Positions 20,617 to 30,428 of a DNA stretch of 64,000 nucleotides are shown here, piece after piece. Position 1 is the first letter of the stretch, and each line of letters begins with the position of its first letter. The stretch is from Apirhabdus apintestini. Its GTDB lineage: Bacteria; Pseudomonadota; Gammaproteobacteria; Enterobacterales; Enterobacteriaceae. The DNA is taken from contig CP138906.1 in assembly GCA_033977085.1 (NCBI GenBank), forward strand, positions 3,348,001-3,412,000. The letters run 5' to 3'. The translations under genes were made by a program, and so were the position numbers. The notes beneath the pieces are model-generated. The model worked only from the letters and a program-made list of their open reading frames with translations, did no database searches and was not told the DNA's origin.

Positions 20617-21961
20617 TTAGTCCTGAAGACCCAGCTTTTTCTCCAGATAGTGGATATTGGTTCCGCCGTGTTCGAAGTTTTCATCTTCCATAATGTACAT
20701 TTGCAGCTCGATATTGGTCTTAATGCCGTCAATAATCGGCTCTTGCAAAGCGTTGCGCATCCGGGCAATGGCGACTTCACGGGTTTCTCCGAAGCAAATA
20801 AGTTTGCCTATCATGGAGTCATAATAAGGCGGCACGGTATAACCGGAATAAATATGAGATTCCCAGCGCACCCCGAAGCCACCGGGCGCATGAAAGCGCG
20901 TGATTTTCCCCGGGCTGGGCAGGAAGGTCTTGGGATCTTCCGCGTTAATACGGCATTCGATGGCATGCCCCTGAATGACGATATCTTCCTGACGAATAGT
21001 CAGTGGCAGGCCTGCGGCGATACGTAATTGCTCTTTGATAAGGTCAACGCCCGTTATCATCTCGGTCACCGGATGTTCAACCTGAATACGGGTGTTCATT
21101 TCGATGAAATAGAACTCGCCGTTCTCAAACAGGAATTCGAAAGTACCGGCGCCGCGATAGCCAATCTCCACGCAGGCTTTAGCGCAGCGCTCGCCAATAT
21201 AGCGGCGTAATTCTGGCGTAATGCCCGGAGCCGGCGCTTCTTCCACGACTTTTTGGTGACGGCGCTGCATGGAGCAGTCGCGTTCAGCCAGGTAAATAGC
21301 GCTTCCCTGGCCGTCTGCTAATACCTGAATTTCCACGTGGCGTGGATTTTCGAGGTATTTTTCCATATATACCATATCGTTATTGAAAGCAGCTTTCGCT
21401 TCCGCTCTCGTCATGGTAATGGACTGCGCCAGTTCTGCGTCGCTGCGCACTACGCGCATACCGCGCCCGCCGCCGCCGCCGGAAGCTTTAATAATCACCG
21501 GGTAGCCAATGCGTTTTGCAATGGCCCGGTTTTTATCCATATCGTCGTCCAGCGGGCCGTCGGAGCCAGGTACGCATGGGACGCCGGTTTTTTCATCGCG
21601 CTGATGGCCGACACTTTATCGCCCATCAAGCGAATGGTTTCGGCGCGCGGGCCGATAAAGATAAAGCCTGATTGCTCTACCTGTTCAGCAAAGTTTGCGT
21701 TTTCAGACAGAAAACCATAGCCCGGATGAATCGCCGCGGCGCCAGTTATTTCGGCGGCAGAAATGATAGCCGGGATATTCAGATAGCTTTTTACAGACGG
21801 TGCCGGGCCGATACATACGGTTTCGTCAGCCAACAACACGTGTTTTAAATCGCGGTCCGCCGTGGAGTGTACGGCGACGGTTTTGATCCCGGCTCTTTAC
21901 AGGCACGTAAAATACGCAGAGCTATTTCACCACGGTTTGCGATAACAATTTTATCCAGCAT
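20617..21961 (-). pseudogene. accC: accC, biotin carboxylase subunit, two frameshifts
   Basis: AccC carboxylates the biotin on AccB, the first half-reaction of acetyl-CoA carboxylase in fatty-acid synthesis. Nearly all of the 448 residues are conserved: the start MLDKIVIANRGEIALRILRAC, the ATP-grasp glycine loop KASGGGGGRGMR, the metal and catalytic segment FIEMNTRIQVEHPVTE, and the C-terminus HYLEKKLGLQD. One base is missing near 21895-21905 (after RACKEPG) and another after the six-A run near 21575 (after MKK). This leaves three separate frames. The gene is essential in enterobacteria, so sequence error or slippage rescue must be considered alongside true inactivation. Confidence 0.92.
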
Positions 21962-21971
21962 GTTCGCCTCG

Positions 21972-22438
21972 TTATTCGATGACGACCAGCGGCTCGTCAA
22001 ATTCAACCGGTTGACCACTTTCTACCAGAACGGCTTTCACTACGCCGGCTTTGTCAGCTTCGATCTGGTTCATCATTTTCATTGCTTCAACGATGCACAG
22101 TGTGTCGCCGACTTTAACCTGCTGACCAACTTCTACGAAGGCTTTTGCTTCCGGGCTTGGCGTGCGATAGAACGTACCTACCATAGGTGAACGCACGATA
22201 TGGCCGCTGATTTCAGACGTTGTTGGCGCTTCTACAGGCGCTGGCGCGACTGCGGTAGAGAGGGCAGGCTGTTGCGGCTGTGCTACCGGAGCTGCGTAGG
22301 TTTGCTGCATCATGGGCATAGGCTGGTTGATGACCGCGCGGCTAATGCGCACGGACTCTTCGCCTTCGGCGATTTCCAGTTCAGCAATTCCTGATTCTTC
22401 AACAAGTTCGATCAGTTTTTTATCTTACGAATATCCAT
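21972..22438 (-). pseudogene. accB: accB, biotin carboxyl carrier protein, frameshifted at codon 8
   Basis: AccB carries the biotin of acetyl-CoA carboxylase. From the ATG at 22438 the first codons read MDIRKIK and then break, because one A is missing from what should be a seven-A run. The remainder is intact in the shifted frame: the Pro/Ala-rich linker, then the biotinyl domain with IVRSPMVGTFYR and the biotinylation motif EAMKM (lysine at about residue 121). An internal start (GTG or ATG near 22349) would still give the biotinyl domain. With the base restored the length is 155 residues, normal for the family. It lies 10 bases upstream of accC in the usual operon. Confidence 0.92.
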
Positions 22439-22459
22439 GAGTGGGTTCCGTACTCTTTG

Positions 22460-22912
22460 TTAGTGTAATTGTGACAAACGTTTCACCGCCGTTTGCAGCG
22501 CCCATGAATAACCATCGGCGCCCAGACCACAGATAACCCCGCTGGAAATATCAGAGAGCCAGGAGTGGTGGCGGAAAGGCTCGCGAGCGTGTACGTTGCT
22601 TAAATGGATCTCAATGAACGGGATTTCCACAGCCAGCAGCGCATCGCGTAGAGCCACGCTAGTGTGCGTAAAAGCGGCCGGATTAATCAGGATATAGTCT
22701 ATCGTCCCTTTAGCCTGATGAATTCGGTCGATCAGCACATGTTCAGCGTTTGATTGCAGATGTTCGAGGCAGACGTTCAGTTTTTCAGCTTCTTTCGTCA
22801 GGCCATTCACGATATCCTCAAGCGTTTGCGACCCATATTTTTCGGGTTCACGGGTACCGAGCATATTAAGATTGGGGCCGTTCAAAAGTAAAATCTGAAA
22901 TTTACCCGCCAT
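22460..22912 (-). CDS. aroQ: type II 3-dehydroquinate dehydratase
   Basis: AroQ removes water from 3-dehydroquinate in the shikimate pathway toward aromatic amino acids. The 150-residue product has the type II dodecameric fold length. Visible motifs are LLNGPNLNMLGTREP with the catalytic Tyr region near YGSQTL, the NPAAFTHTSVALRDAL loop, and HLSNVHAREPFRHHS with the catalytic His. The frame is intact. It stands 22 bases upstream of accB, as in many gammaproteobacteria. Aromatic precursors are a known host benefit in insect symbioses; that link is inference here. Confidence 0.95.
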   Translation of the reverse strand: MAGKFQILLLNGPNLNMLGTREPEKYGSQTLEDIVNGLTKEAEKLNVCLEHLQSNAEHVLIDRIHQAKGTIDYILINPAAFTHTSVALRDALLAVEIPFIEIHLSNVHAREPFRHHSWLSDISSGVICGLGADGYSWALQTAVKRLSQLH

Positions 22913-23115
22913 TTTGCTGCTATCTCCTGCGAACTTCTATGAAGTTACAAAATATACCTTCAGTGTCTGCTTGTCACCCCCGGTGCGGCGAAAAGCTGAC
23001 CGACGATGAGTTAAGGGGGCACATTATATCTATTTCGCTACAGTTAGCAGCTAAATACTGGTCTTATCAGGGAAGATTATCAACCGTAAATAATCCATAT
23101 GCGCTTGCGAATTCA

Positions 23116-23717
23116 CTACAGACGCCACCAGCGGCGGAATGTTTTATAACGGAACGCCAGCATTATGGCTGCAATACAGGCATAGATGAGCGGCTGGGGA
23201 GAAAGGACTTTTACGGACCATATATAGTGAACCGGTGCGAGGATTGCGACCAGATAAATGGCGTAGTGCAACTGCTGCCAGCGTCTGCCTAACTTACGCT
23301 GCGCTGCCTGGGTTGAGGTGAAAGTTAATGCGAGCAAAATTACCCAACTCAGCAGCCCGAGCGTGAGCCGGGTCGCAATACCAGCTCTCGTCCAAGTAAA
23401 TTCAGGTTGTTCGCCCCCAATTCCAGCAGGGCATAACTGGTCATATGCAATGTCGCCCAGGCAAAACACCAAAGGCCTGCCGGGCGGCGCATGCGGATAA
23501 GCACAGGCTGCCGCAAATAACGCGCCACGGGAGAGATAGCCAGCGTTAATAGCAACAATTTTAGCGCCATTCTGCCGGTAAACTGCTGAATATCTTTTGC
23601 CGGATCGGCGCTGAATTGCCCATGATTTACGGCATAGAACAGCCATATTAACGGTAACAGCGCCAGCAAATGCAGGAGTGACTTCAGCATGCGTAGTTGA
23701 GGGAGCGTCAGGCGCAT
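23116..23717 (-). pseudogene. msrQ: msrQ, haem-binding membrane subunit, frameshifted
   Basis: MsrQ (YedZ) is the inner-membrane b-haem protein that passes quinol electrons to MsrP for repair of oxidised methionine in periplasmic proteins. The start is ATG at 23717, a few bases after the msrP stop. Conserved stretches are HGQFSADPAKDIQQFTGR and LWCFAWATLHMTSYALLEL before the lesion, and LTLGLLSWVILLALTFTS with PVHYIWSVK after it. One base is missing near 23380-23390. The corrected length of about 200 residues is normal. Loss would leave MsrP without its electron donor. Confidence 0.88.
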
Positions 23718-23719
23718 AA

Positions 23720-24667
23720 TCAAAAATTTTCCCGTAAATTCAGCCCATGATAGAGCGCGCTAACGTCCTCGGCATAACCGTTGAATAACTGCGTCGGCTG
23801 CCGTTTTACATCCAGGATGCCGCCTGCACCAATGACGCGCTCCGAAGCCTGCGACCAGCGGGGATGATCGACGTGGGGATTCACGTTTGCGTAAAAACCG
23901 TATTCACCTGGCGCGGATGAATGCCACGTTGTTGCAGGGCGCTCGCTAACCAGTCGGATACTCACCAGCGATTTAATCCCTTTAAAACCATATTTCCAGG
24001 GAACCACCAGTCGAATAGGCGCGCCGTTTTGCGGCGGTAGTGCTTTACCGTAAACCCCGGTAACCAATAACGCGAGGGGATGCAGCGCCTCGTCAAGGCG
24101 CAGCCCTTCTATGTACGGATACTCCAGCCCTCCGCCAATAAACCTATCCTTCTGTCCCGGCATTTCTTCCGGGCGATAGAGCGTCTGAAAAGCAACATAT
24201 TTTGCACGACCGGTAGGATCGGCCTGTTTGATAAGGCGGGCAAGCGGAAAACCTACCCATGGAATCACCATTGACCATGCTTCAACGCAGCGCAGGCGGT
24301 AAATTCGCTCCTCCTGTGGATAGCGGGTAGTGAGTTCATCGTATGAAAGCGTAAAAGGTTTATTGACTTCGCCGCCGACGGTTAACGTCCACGGCTGCGT
24401 GTGCAGCATGCCGGCATTCGCTGCCGGATCGGCCTTATCAAGCCCGAATTCATAGAAGTTGTTATAGCCGGTGACTTTATCTTCTGGCGTGAGAGGAAAA
24501 TCTGCCTGCCACTGTTTTGGGCGGGAATAGGTTAGCGCTTTGCCCGCCGGAGCGAGCGGCTTGTCGTGCCCGCTAAACCAGTCAAGCCAGTCGGCTTTGG
24601 CAACAGAAGGAAGAGCCAGGCCGCCAGCGGTTAATCCCAGCGCCTGGAGTATACGCCGACGCTGCAT
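23720..24667 (-). CDS. msrP: periplasmic methionine-sulfoxide reductase MsrP (start displaced)
   Basis: MsrP is a molybdopterin enzyme of the sulfite-oxidase fold that reduces methionine sulfoxide in the periplasm. The open frame from 24667 gives 315 residues. It begins with a twin-arginine signal (MQRRRILQALGLTAGG) and has the cofactor Cys in YRLRCVEAWSM and the conserved C-terminus YHGLNLRENF. The original start is probably 24719 (MKRNRLTEADVTAESAF), but one T is missing from a seven-T run near 24662-24667, so those 19 residues are out of frame. Translation from the internal ATG would still yield a complete Tat signal, so the enzyme may be functional. Its partner MsrQ is broken. Confidence 0.85.
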   Translation of the reverse strand: MQRRRILQALGLTAGGLALPSVAKADWLDWFSGHDKPLAPAGKALTYSRPKQWQADFPLTPEDKVTGYNNFYEFGLDKADPAANAGMLHTQPWTLTVGGEVNKPFTLSYDELTTRYPQEERIYRLRCVEAWSMVIPWVGFPLARLIKQADPTGRAKYVAFQTLYRPEEMPGQKDRFIGGGLEYPYIEGLRLDEALHPLALLVTGVYGKALPPQNGAPIRLVVPWKYGFKGIKSLVSIRLVSERPATTWHSSAPGEYGFYANVNPHVDHPRWSQASERVIGAGGILDVKRQPTQLFNGYAEDVSALYHGLNLRENF

Positions 24668-24805
24668 AAAAAAGCCGATTCGGCGGTGACATCGGCTTCA
24701 GTGAGGCGGTTTCGTTTCATGGTTTAATTCCGGCCAGTTCGCATGTATTAAGCATGGTTGCCGAAGACCGGAAGCGCGAATAAAAACGCCTGGAGCGGTA
24801 AACAA

Positions 24806-25779
24806 TTATTTCATCTTTACCAGGATACGCCCGTGCGCGCTGTTTTCCATTATCGCCTGCGCATGCTGCGGCGTTTCGCTAAGCGTAATTTCCGTGGCCA
24901 CATCGGTGAAAAACGCCTCAGGCAAATCTCTTGCCAGGCGGCGCCAGGCTTCCAGGCGCCGCATTGACGGTGTCATCACGGAATCCACGCCCTGTAAGCG
25001 AACATTACGTAGAATGAAAGGCATGACCGTTGTTGGCAGCGCGAAGCCGCCGGCCAGTCCGCATGCAGCAACGCATCCGCCGTACTGAGTTTGCGCCAGC
25101 GCCGCAGCGAGCATTTCATTACCTACAGTATCAATCACTCCGGCCCAGCGCTGCTTTTCCAGCGGGCGCGCTGCGGCGAATTCACTGCGATCCAAAATTG
25201 TGCTGGCACCAAGATGATGAAGATACGGATGCATGCTTTCGCGGCCAGAAACAGCGGTGACGGTATAGCCCAGGGCGCTTAATAAGGCGACGGCGGTGCT
25301 TCCAACGCCACCGCTGGCGCCGGTAACCAAAATTTCACCGCTTGCAGGGGTAATTGCTGCATCTTCAAGCGCCATGACGCACAGCATTGCGGTAAACCCG
25401 GCGGTACCAATAATCATCGACTTACGGCAATCAAGCCCTGGGGAAGAGGCACCAGCCAGTCTCCCTTCACGCGTGCCAGTTCGGCCAGACCGCCCCAATG
25501 GTTTTCGCCTACGCCCCAGCCGGTCAGTAACACCTCTTGTCCCGCATGAAAGCGAACATCTTCACTGTGGCGGATCCGTCCGGCGAAATCGATGCCCGGC
25601 ACCATCGGAAACTGACGGATAATTTTTCCTTTGCCGGTAATGGCCAGCGCGTCTTTATAATTCAGGCTGGAATACTCGACTTCAACGGTTACGTCTCCTT
25701 CCGGCAGCGAACTTTCATCAATCTCTTTTACCGCCGCCAGTGTGTTTTTATCTTTTTGTTCAAGGAGAAGTGCCTTCAT
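24806..25779 (-). pseudogene. acuI: acuI (yhdH), acrylyl-CoA reductase family, frameshifted
   Basis: AcuI/YhdH is a zinc-free medium-chain dehydrogenase/reductase that reduces acrylyl-CoA with NADPH. The N-terminal catalytic domain (MKALLLEQKD... to LVPLPQGL) and the Rossmann domain (VTGASGGVGSTAVALL; ACGLAGGFALPTTVMPF) are both conserved. One G is missing from the GGG after the PQ codons near 25430-25437, so the first frame stops at 25414. The corrected length is about 324 residues, as in E. coli. Loss of one base is the only lesion I see. Confidence 0.9.
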
Positions 25780-25991
25780 AAACGGTTCCTGTTGATGTAT
25801 GACATATTTTTTGAAAATTCTTACTCAAGACTATACTCGCATCATGCCGATAATATAGCGGCACATCGCAAGAAAAAATCGCAGTGGTTTGCGGTAATTT
25901 TGGTAACATACGGCGTTTTGACTGATAAGTTAGTGCTTACTATCATTGCAGTGAAAGTTTATTTATCTTACTTAACGGAGTTAACACAAGG

Positions 25992-27931
25992 ATGCGCTTA
26001 ACGACGAAGTTCTCCGCTTTCGCTGCTCTTATCACTGGGTTAGCCATCTTCGTGACCCTAATTGGGTGCTCGTGGAGCTTTTATCACACCGTGCAGGAAA
26101 AGGTTAATCAGCGATTAGGCATGGTGATTGTTCTTATTGATAATGAACTCATGTGGCGTTCGCCGGCGCAGTTGAGCGATCGCCTGGAAAGCCTGATGCT
26201 GCCACAGGAAATTACGCACCTGTCATTAAGCGCCGGCCAGCGCAGCATTGTGGATTATGCAATTACCCCACCTTATCTGGCGGCAGGCAGTTACTTTCGC
26301 ACGCGTATTTATGAAACCAGCCTGATGAAACATCCGGGATTAACGCTGAGCCTGAGCTATCGCGATCCGGTAGATGATTATTTTCGCTCCATGTTGACCA
26401 CCGTACCGCTTTCTCTGGGGATTGGTTTCATGGTTGTCATGATATTTATTTCCGCGCGCTGGATAAGACGCCAATTCGCCGGGCTTGAATTAATGGAAAG
26501 GCGGGCTGCGCGGGTGCTGAACGGCGAGCGCGATAAAGCGGTCATTGGGACGCTGCAGGAGTGGCCTCCCAAAATTAGCGGTGCGCTGAATATGCTGCTT
26601 ACGGAACTGCAGCATGCGGGGAACAGCGTAGCCGTATGGATACCTTAATACGCTCCTATGCCGCTCAGGATGCGCAAACCGGGCTACACAACCGGCTATT
26701 TTTCGATAACCAGTTGGCGACGCTGCTGGAAGATCATGAACAGGTTGGAGCGCATGGCGCCGTCATGATGATCCGGCTGCCGGATTTCGATATTTTGCGC
26801 GAGTCCTGGGGGCGCAGCGCCGTTGAAGAATACCTGTTTACGCTGGTTAATCTTCTGTCGACGTTTGTTTTGCGCTATCCCGGGGCATTACTGGCCCGCT
26901 ATTTCCGCAGTGATTTTGCGGTACTGTTGCCTCATGGCTCGCTGAAAGAAGCGGAAGGGATTGCCAATCAGCTTCTTAAATCCGTGGACTCACTGCCGAC
27001 CACGCACATGCTGGATCGCCATGATATGTTGCACATCGGTATTTGCGTGTGGCGCAGTGGGCAGAGCGTAGAGCAAGTCATGGAGCACGCGGAAGAGGCT
27101 GCGCGTAATGCGGTGCTTCAGGGTAGTAATGGCTGGGCGGTGTTTGATGACACGCTGCAGGAGAAAGGGCGCGGGAATGTGAAATGGCGGACTATGCTGG
27201 AAGAGATGCTGCGTCGCGGTGGCCCGCGTTTGTATCAAAAGCCAGCGGTAATGCGCAATGGGCGAGTGCATCATCGTGAAATTATGTGCCGGATTTTTGA
27301 TGGCGAGCAGGAAGTCGTCTCCGCTGAATACATGCCCCTTGTTCAGCAGTTTGGACTGGCAGAGCAGTACGATAGACTAATGGTCTCGCGCGTAATAGCG
27401 CTATTGCAATATTGGCCTGAAGAGACGCTGGCTATCCCGATAACGGTAGAATCGCTGATTCGCCAGCCTTTTCAGCGCTGGTTGCGCGATACGCTAATGC
27501 AGTGTGAGAAATCGATACGCCAGCGAATTCTTTTTGAACTTGCAGAGGCGGATGTTTGTCAACATATCGGTCGTTTACAATCGACCGTACGTTTGATCAA
27601 GGTGCTTGGGGCCAGAGTGGCGGTGACGCAGGCGGGATTAACCGTAGTCAGCACCTCCTATATTCACATTCTGGACGTCGAATTGGTCAAATTACATCCC
27701 GGCCTGGTGCGTAATATTGATAAGCGTACAGAAAATCAGCTATTTGTTGAAAGTCTGGTTGCTGCGTGCAGCGGCTCCCGGGCGCAAGTTTTTGCGACCG
27801 GTACGCGAACCCGCGGCGAATGGCAGACATTAATTGAGAAAGGTGTTGCGGGCGCGCAAGGTGATTTTTTCGTAGGATCGCGCCCTCTGGACAGTAATGT
27901 GAAAAAATATTCGCAAAGATATCCGGTTTAA
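25992..27931 (+). pseudogene. csrD: csrD, regulator of CsrB/CsrC decay, split by a frameshift
   Basis: CsrD targets the CsrB and CsrC small RNAs for RNase E decay and has degenerate GGDEF and EAL domains. Two membrane helices near residues 8-30 and 135-155 flank a periplasmic loop, followed by a HAMP-like linker. The GGDEF site is replaced by FRSDF and the EAL motif by KPAVM, as expected for this non-catalytic family. One G is missing from a G-run near 26616-26620. The first frame stops at 26648, and the GGDEF-EAL half is open from an ATG at 26636 for 431 residues. The soluble half could conceivably be made alone. The rest of the sequence is well conserved. Confidence 0.9.
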
Positions 27932-28242
27932 CCTGTCGTTTAGCTGGTTTTTACGTAGAATATCGCGCGCTGCTTTCCGGAAGTATCGCATCAGTGCGGG
28001 CCGGGAAAAGCAGTACATTAACGCCAGTTTAGTCATTACATGAATCGTTGCAGCGTAATAATTCACCTTCAGTACATTTAGCGCGAGCTTTTCGCCAGAT
28101 GTGCCAAACTGTTAATGGTGAAACGAACTGCATTATTTTTCACCGAAGCAGAACGTTTTTTGTGCCTTGTCGCTGCTTCATGTGGTTGGTAAAGTAAGCG
28201 GATTTTGTTTTCCGCCCCAGCTTTCAGGATTATCCCTTAGTT
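27932..28242. other. csrD-mreB intergenic region (mreB promoter region)
   Basis: These 311 bases separate csrD from mreB, both on the plus strand. Relatives drive mreB from several promoters here, but I cannot single out one by sequence. No open frame or strong hairpin is evident. AGGATTATCCCTTAGTT precedes the mreB ATG, a weak ribosome site for such a strongly expressed gene. Confidence 0.4.
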
Positions 28243-29286
28243 ATGTTGAAAAAATTTCGCGGCATGTTTTCCAATGACCTGTCCATTGACCTGGGTACTG
28301 CGAATACCCTTATTTATGTAAAAGGACAAGGCATCGTACTGAATGAGCCCTCCGTTGTGGCCATTCGCCAGGATCGTGCTGGTTCTCCAAAAAGCGTTGC
28401 GGCTGTGGGCCATGATGCTAAGCAGATGCTTGGCCGTACGCCTGGCAATATTGCGGCCATTCGCCCAATGAAAGACGGCGTTATTGCCGACTTTTTTGTG
28501 ACGGAGAAAATGCTGCAGCACTTTATTAAACAAGTGCATAGCAACAGTTTTATGCGTCCCAGCCCGCGCGTGCTGGTTTGCGTGCCGGTAGGCGCGACCC
28601 AGGTCGAACGTCGCGCTATCCGCGAATCGGCCCGAGGCGCAGGCGCCCGCGAGGTATTTCTTATTGAAGAACCTATGGCGGCAGCGATTGGTGCAGGCCT
28701 GCCTGTTTCTGAAGCCACCGGTTCAATGGTGGTCGATATTGGCGGTGGTACTACGGAAGTTGCCGTCATTTCGCTTAACGGCGTCGTATATTCTTCTTCT
28801 GTGCGTATTGGGGGCGATCGCTTCGATGAGGCCATTATCAACTATGTGCGTCGTAACTACGGTTCTCTGATTGGTGAAGCGACGGCTGAGCGCATCAAGC
28901 ATGAAATCGGTTCCGCTTATCCTGGCGATGAGGTTCGCGAAATCGAAGTGCGCGGGCGTAATCTGGCGGAAGGCGTTCCGCGCGGCTTCACGTTGAATTC
29001 CAATGAGATACTGGAAGCGCTGCAGGAACCTCTTACCGGCATCGTTAGCGCTGTAATGGTGGCGCTTGAGCAATGTCCGCCTGAGCTTGCGTCTGATATC
29101 TCCGAGCGCGGCATGGTATTGACGGGCGGTGGCGCGCTGCTGCGTAATCTCGATCGCCTGCTTATGGAAGAGACGGGCATTCCGGTTGTTGTTGCTGAAG
29201 ATCCGTTAACCTGCGTGGCCCGCGGTGGCGGTAAGGCGCTGGAAATGATTGATATGCACGGCGGCGATTTGTTCAGCGAAGAGTAA
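28243..29286 (+). CDS. mreB: rod-shape actin homologue MreB
   Basis: MreB polymerises into antiparallel filaments under the inner membrane and guides lateral cell-wall synthesis. The 347-residue product is essentially the enterobacterial sequence. It has the membrane-binding N-terminus MLKKFRGMFSNDLSIDLG, actin-type phosphate loops DLGTANTLIYV and VVDIGGGTTEVAV, and the adenosine motif MVLTGGGALLRNLD. The frame is intact. It leads the mreBCD-yhdE-rng cluster. Retention fits rod-shaped cells. Confidence 0.97.
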   Translation: MLKKFRGMFSNDLSIDLGTANTLIYVKGQGIVLNEPSVVAIRQDRAGSPKSVAAVGHDAKQMLGRTPGNIAAIRPMKDGVIADFFVTEKMLQHFIKQVHSNSFMRPSPRVLVCVPVGATQVERRAIRESARGAGAREVFLIEEPMAAAIGAGLPVSEATGSMVVDIGGGTTEVAVISLNGVVYSSSVRIGGDRFDEAIINYVRRNYGSLIGEATAERIKHEIGSAYPGDEVREIEVRGRNLAEGVPRGFTLNSNEILEALQEPLTGIVSAVMVALEQCPPELASDISERGMVLTGGGALLRNLDRLLMEETGIPVVVAEDPLTCVARGGGKALEMIDMHGGDLFSEE

Positions 29287-29295
29287 TTCGCAACA

Positions 29296-29319
29296 GAAAA
29301 GGGGCGTCAGCCCCTTTTC
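29296..29319 (+). terminator. intra-operon terminator between mreB and mreC
   Basis: GAAAAGGGGC / GCCCCTTTTC with a four-base GTCA loop follows the mreB stop by 10 bases, with Ts in the 3' arm. It probably lets only part of transcription continue into mreCD, keeping MreB in excess. Confidence 0.75.
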
Positions 29320-29342
29320 CGGAGCCGGGATATGCATAATCT

Positions 29343-30428
29343 ATGAAGCCTATTTTTAGCCGAGGCCCGTCGCTGCAGATCCGCCTGATTTTGGCGGTAA
29401 TAGTGGCGCTTGGCGTGATTATTGCTGACAGCCGTTTAGGTGCGTTTAGCCAAATCCGGACCTATATGGATACCGCCGTCAGCCCATTCTATTTTATTTC
29501 CAATGGCCCTCGTGAATTGCTCGACAGCGTGTCTCAGTCGCTCTCTTCCCGCGATCGTCTGGAAAAAGAAAACCGCACGCTACGTCATGAGTTGCTCATG
29601 AAAAATAGCGATTTAATGCTGCTTGGGCAATACAAGCAGGAAAACGCGCGCCTGCGTGAGCTGCTGGGCTCTCCGCTGCGGCAAGATGAACAAAAAATGG
29701 TCACGCAGGTCATTTCTACGGTTAACGATCCGTATAGCGATCAGATTGTCATCGATAAAGGCAGCGTAAATGGCGTGTATGAAGGCCAGCCGGTCATTAG
29801 CGATAAAGGCGTCGTTGGGCAGGTTATTGCCGTTGCGAAACTGACCAGCCGGGTATTAATGATTTGTGACGCCACACATGCGCTGCCGGTACAAGTGCTG
29901 CGCAACGACATTCGGGTGATTGCGGCAGGCAGTGGATGTTCCGACGATCTTCAACTGGAGAATCTGCCGGCGAATACTGATATCCGCGTTGGCGATGTCC
30001 TGGTGACATCCGGTCTTGGCGGTCGTTTTCCTGAAGGTTATCCGGTCGGCGTGGTTTCCTCGGTTCGCGTGGATAACCAGCGGGCCTATACGGTTATTAA
30101 GGCGCGCTCAACCGCCGGGCTGCAGCGGTTACGCTATTTGCTATTACTCTGGGGCGCCGATCGCAATGGGCTAAATCCTATGACTCCGGAAGAGGTTCAT
30201 CGCGTTGCTAATGAACGCTTAATGCAAATGATGCCGCAGGTGTTGCCTGCTCCGACAACTATGGGACCGCCCGCTCCGCTTCCTGCACCGACCACCGGCG
30301 ACGCCTCTCCCTCTAATAGTGCTGCGCCGTACCCCAGGCATCACCGCCGCAGGGGAATTCGCCCTCGTCAGTCAACCGCCCGCCAGCGTCGATGGCACCA
30401 GGAGGTCGTTAGTGGGCAGCTATCGTAG
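29343..30428 (+). CDS. mreC: rod-shape protein MreC with frameshifted C-terminal tail
   Basis: MreC is a bitopic membrane protein that links MreB with the wall-synthesis enzymes RodA/PBP2. The N-terminal membrane helix (residues about 13-28), the coiled coil (about 65-110) and the beta-domain with VINDPYSDQ-like and LGGRFPEGYPVG segments are intact. One base is missing near 30328-30334, so the proline-rich tail reads YPRHHRRRGIRPRQ instead of VPQASPPQGNSPSS. The natural stop after APGGR at about 30420 is lost and the frame runs to 30428, overlapping mreD by 17 bases. The tail is poorly conserved in the family, so function is probably kept. Confidence 0.88.
   Translation: MKPIFSRGPSLQIRLILAVIVALGVIIADSRLGAFSQIRTYMDTAVSPFYFISNGPRELLDSVSQSLSSRDRLEKENRTLRHELLMKNSDLMLLGQYKQENARLRELLGSPLRQDEQKMVTQVISTVNDPYSDQIVIDKGSVNGVYEGQPVISDKGVVGQVIAVAKLTSRVLMICDATHALPVQVLRNDIRVIAAGSGCSDDLQLENLPANTDIRVGDVLVTSGLGGRFPEGYPVGVVSSVRVDNQRAYTVIKARSTAGLQRLRYLLLLWGADRNGLNPMTPEEVHRVANERLMQMMPQVLPAPTTMGPPAPLPAPTTGDASPSNSAAPYPRHHRRRGIRPRQSTARQRRWHQEVVSGQLS

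Noticed and set aside
30319..30411. Upstream extension of mreD to an earlier start
   Set aside because: The extension reads out-of-frame mreC tail sequence. The GTG at 30412 has AGGAGG and gives the exact family length.
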